Part shown: piece by piece, positions 61,853 to 64,000 of the stretch | Position numbering within the stretch: the first letter of the stretch is position 1 | Layout of the letters: each line of letters begins with the position of its first letter | Translations under genes and position numbers: made by a program | Assembly: GCA_964617375.1 (NCBI GenBank) | Contig: CAZTXQ010000006.1 | Location: 1-64,000 of the forward strand | Direction: 5' to 3' | Origin: Firm-13 sp964617375 | Lineage (GTDB): Bacteria; Bacillota; Clostridia; Saccharofermentanales; Saccharofermentanaceae | Length of the DNA stretch: 64,000 nucleotides | The notes under the pieces: generated by a model | Seen by the model: the letters and a program-made list of their open reading frames with translations, nothing else | Database searches by the model: none | Told to the model about the DNA's origin: nothing

Positions 61853-61864
61853 GAACATATGTCA
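61853..61864. promoter_or_regulatory. Palindromic operator O3 (GAACATATGTCA)
   Basis: It lies about 22 bases before the DUF134 start codon and shares the ACATATGT core with O1 and O2; it has the same 12 bases as O1. Confidence 0.6.
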
Positions 61865-61887
61865 CAATTGAGTTTCTCATCATTCCC

Positions 61888-61897
61888 GACATATGTC
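61888..61897. promoter_or_regulatory. Palindromic operator O2 (GACATATGTC)
   Basis: A perfect 10-base palindrome overlapping a TTGACA (61894-61899, minus strand) upstream of the DUF134 gene. The matching -10 is weak. Confidence 0.6.
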
Positions 61898-61959
61898 AAC
61901 AACATATCGCCGGACAATCGATCGGAACACTGATAAATACGATGATGAACGACCTTAAC

Positions 61960-62349
61960 TCAGACTGAATCCTCTCCTAACAAATCTCTTTCCTTGCGTC
62001 GGATTCCTGTATGAAACTCCGTGAGCAGGGATAGCTTGTCCGATAAAAATGCCTCTATATTCCATCCGGCGGTTCCCGGAAGTGATTTATAGATCACGAC
62101 TTCCGCATTCTTAAAAATCTTCTCCGAATTCGCACCGCACCCGGGGGTTAATAAGACTCTGGATCCGTTATCCACAATCGCCCTGGCGGCCCTGACTCCT
62201 GATGCTGTTTCCGTCATCGCCTCTGTATGATCAAGATATTCGCATTCCTTTGTGATGCTGTTGTAAACCAATATATACGGAGCAAGTCCGAAGGACTGTC
62301 CGACGTTCGCGTCTAAACTCTTATTCTCAATCGGTACCGCTACTTTCAT
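61960..62349 (-). CDS. NifX/ORP-like protein, copy 2
   Basis: The 129-residue product has the same pattern as copy 1 (MKVAVPIENKSLDANVGQSFG, LLTPGCGANSEKIF, AFLSDKLSLLTEF) but lacks its His-rich tail. It is transcribed from its own strong promoter carrying operator O1, ahead of the DUF134-led operon. GGAGGCG precedes the ATG. Confidence 0.88.
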   Translation of the reverse strand: MKVAVPIENKSLDANVGQSFGLAPYILVYNSITKECEYLDHTEAMTETASGVRAARAIVDNGSRVLLTPGCGANSEKIFKNAEVVIYKSLPGTAGWNIEAFLSDKLSLLTEFHTGIRRKERDLLGEDSV

Positions 62350-62402
62350 CTCGCAACGCCTCCATTCAAGCGCAATTTAATTATGGGCTTATGTTCGATT
62401 CA

Positions 62403-62431
62403 ATTCTACCGTCATTATGAACATATGTCAA
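62403..62431 (-). promoter_or_regulatory. Strong promoter of NifX-like copy 2
   Basis: A perfect TTGACA (62426-62431) and TAGAAT (62403-62408) are spaced by 17 bases on the minus strand, 54 bases before the ATG. Confidence 0.8.
62419..62430. promoter_or_regulatory. Palindromic operator O1 (GAACATATGTCA)
   Basis: It overlaps the -35 of the promoter above, the position expected for a repressor site. The sequence is identical to O3 over 12 bases. Confidence 0.65.
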
Positions 62432-62497
62432 TAACTCGTGAAAAATGATCTGGCTACCGTTAATAATCTCTCCCCTGCGCAGCTCTGGCGAATAGAT

Positions 62498-64000
62498 TTA
62501 CGCGAAAACCGGTTCGTAAATATATGCGCCGCCTTCGTAGTAGATCTGTTCGAAATGCACATACGTATTGTCCGCCAGTTTGCGGCTACAAAAAATATAG
62601 TCGGCGTCCAGCTTATAAATATCTTTATAAGACAGATAGAGATCGAAACGGTCTTTCCCTTTAAGAATGAAATGCGTCTCCTCCTGACAGAGGATGATCT
62701 GGCAGATGGCGTAGCGGTCATATATCTCTTTATATTTCCCGTCGGGATCTATGGAAGACCAAAGCTCATAATTCGGTGTGATGTTAACGGAGGTGACGGT
62801 GGGCGCGCCGAGTGCGGCAAGAAAATTCCCGCTCAAGTAGGAGTTCAAGGTAATCCACCTCTTCCCGCAGCCCTCGTTCAACGATTGGATTTCACTCGAT
62901 ACGGGCTTGGAATATATGACGTCGAGGCCTTTGGAGAGAGGCAGAACGAACGCTCCGGCAGCGACGGACACAGCAATCAGGCAAATTGCGGCACCGCGCC
63001 GATACTTTTCTCCGATGTCGGAAAAGAGAACGGCTGCACATATAAGCGCGAAGGCCGCCGACGCCAAAATCGTCAAATCCGTCATTTGCCCTCTGCTCAA
63101 GAATGCCGACGCTATTCCGAGGGTTGTCAGGAGAAGGACCGAGACGCCGGGCTTCGGGCGCTTCATTTCCTCAAGCCGGCATAGACAGAGGATCAGGAAA
63201 TATACCTCGATAATGCCGATAACATCGGCAGTCCGATCCGGTATTGAATACGATAAAAGCGATATTCGGGCCAGAAAATCCGGGAATCCGATGGAGCAGT
63301 ACAGCGTAAATACAAGAGACACGGCGAGCAGCGACACAAGAAGTCCGTCCTTAAACTTCTTTTTGACCAGCAGGAGAATCGCAAGAATGCTCGGCAAAGG
63401 ATAGAAGTTTAGGAACACGCCCTCTACAGATATGTCCTTCATACCGGTAAAAGGAGTACTCCAGACTTTCAGGCCGCCGAAAAGCTTGTCCAGCGCATAG
63501 CCGCCCGAAGAGCTGCGCCGTCCCGGATATGCCGTATTCATGATCGTGTTCATGTATTCCCTGCTCTCCCACAGGTAAGAAATACAGATCGCCGCCATGA
63601 AGCAAATCCCCAGAATAAGGATTGCCCAATCCAGTTTGCGGAGAGCCTTAACCTTCTCCCGGTTTGCGATCAGCATCCAAACGATCAGTACGAGAAAAAG
63701 GTATCCGACCGGAACTTGCCACGCAGGGTAGAGTTCCGTAACAAAGTCGGCGCCCAAAATCGCCGTTCCGAAGATAAGCAGAACGCGTTTCCACCGCTTG
63801 TCGCTGTGCAGAAAGTAGTATAGAAAAACAAAGATTCCCTGAACGTCCAATAACCAGTTCACGTTGGACCACCAGAGAAAGCAGCTTGAGCAGGTGATCA
63901 GCACGGCGCCCAAGAGCGAATACAGCCGTTTTCTGTTTGTCAGAATCAGGCACATCTCAAACGAGGCAAGGAAAGTACCGACCAGAAACAGGATGTTGCT
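62498..64000 (-). CDS. Large multi-pass membrane protein, 5' end outside the window
   Basis: The reading frame stays open to the window edge (the codons at 63956-64000 read SNILFLVGTFLASFE), so the first ATG in the window is internal and the N-terminus is missing. About 500 residues are visible, with around ten hydrophobic helices followed by a soluble C-terminal part of about 120 residues. The layout recalls YfhO-like or other polyprenol-glycosyltransferase-type membrane proteins, but I cannot assign a family. It ends 148 bases before NifX-like copy 2. Confidence 0.75.
   Translation of the reverse strand, partial: SNILFLVGTFLASFEMCLILTNRKRLYSLLGAVLITCSSCFLWWSNVNWLLDVQGIFVFLYYFLHSDKRWKRVLLIFGTAILGADFVTELYPAWQVPVGYLFLVLIVWMLIANREKVKALRKLDWAILILGICFMAAICISYLWESREYMNTIMNTAYPGRRSSSGGYALDKLFGGLKVWSTPFTGMKDISVEGVFLNFYPLPSILAILLLVKKKFKDGLLVSLLAVSLVFTLYCSIGFPDFLARISLLSYSIPDRTADVIGIIEVYFLILCLCRLEEMKRPKPGVSVLLLTTLGIASAFLSRGQMTDLTILASAAFALICAAVLFSDIGEKYRRGAAICLIAVSVAAGAFVLPLSKGLDVIYSKPVSSEIQSLNEGCGKRWITLNSYLSGNFLAALGAPTVTSVNITPNYELWSSIDPDGKYKEIYDRYAICQIILCQEETHFILKGKDRFDLYLSYKDIYKLDADYIFCSRKLADNTYVHFEQIYYEGGAYIYEPVFA

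Noticed and set aside
61059..62349. Nitrogen fixation locus
   Set aside because: The NifX-like genes belong to the broader cofactor/ORP family; no nifH, nifD, nifK, nifE, nifN or nifB gene is visible.

Overview
The window is a draft-quality bacterial contig (one 10-N gap) of moderate GC content. Gene content points to an anaerobic, cellulose- or cello-oligosaccharide-using member of the Clostridia (Bacillota). The evidence is a Firmicutes-type S10 ribosomal operon, a hprK-murB-rapZ-whiA cluster, CdaR/PucR and MsmK-type genes, a split transketolase, an acetyl-type MetA, rubrerythrin and rubredoxin instead of catalase, and two GH94 phosphorylases for cellodextrins and cellobiose. I cannot name a genus from sequence alone. 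Nearly everything is on the minus strand; the plus-strand exceptions are the arg operon with its GNAT gene, an XRE-S24 regulator and one tRNA.

Layout. 1-5.4 kb: S10 operon rpsJ-rplC-D-W-B-rpsS-rplV-rpsC-rplP-rpmC-rpsQ-(rplN), with a promoter and structured leader at 5.4-5.7 kb. 5.7-11.7 kb: a cell-envelope unit (CdaR-like regulator, ftsE, ftsX, M23 murein hydrolase activator, methyltransferase, hslO). 12-13.1 kb: a solitary MsmK/UgpC sugar ATPase. 13.4-18.5 kb: argC-B-D-F plus a GNAT gene, with two unusual intergenic tandem duplications. 18.7-19.4 kb: XRE-S24 regulator. 19.6-23.5 kb: nnrD-alr-tktN-tktC. 23.6-30 kb: thioredoxin, metAA, uridine-kinase-like protein, two unknowns, a PQQ-propeller protein. 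29.3-33.1 kb: hprK-murB-rapZ-whiA. 33.2-39.8 kb: mnmA, lysophospholipase-like hydrolase, cellodextrin phosphorylase, guanine deaminase. 39.9-45.6 kb: a MacAB-like export system with two ATPases, one of them fused to an AbrB-like domain. 45.8-53.4 kb: cellobiose phosphorylase and a sugar ABC importer that lacks its own ATPase and whose MalF-type permease carries a loop of about 480 residues. 54.4 kb: tRNA-Ala(GGC). 54.5-62.4 kb: a redox/metallocluster locus. 62.5-64 kb: a membrane protein cut by the window edge.

How the genes work together. The importer (SBP, two permeases), probably energised by the distant MsmK-like ATPase, would bring in cello-oligosaccharides. Cellodextrin phosphorylase and cellobiose phosphorylase would then split them with phosphate, saving ATP. 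Identical AAACGTTTCGC sites upstream of both the importer and cellobiose phosphorylase suggest one LacI-family regulon. The 54.5-62.4 kb locus resembles the orange-protein (ORP) gene set of anaerobes: two MinD-like ferredoxin ATPases, a Mrp-NifX fusion and two stand-alone NifX-like proteins. Here it is joined to a DUF134 regulator, a C_GCAxxG_C_C protein, a short IscU-like protein, an MBL protein, and fused rubredoxin and rubrerythrin proteins. Three copies of a GACATATGTC-type palindrome lie at its promoters. The most unusual items are this redox locus and the giant-loop MalF permease.
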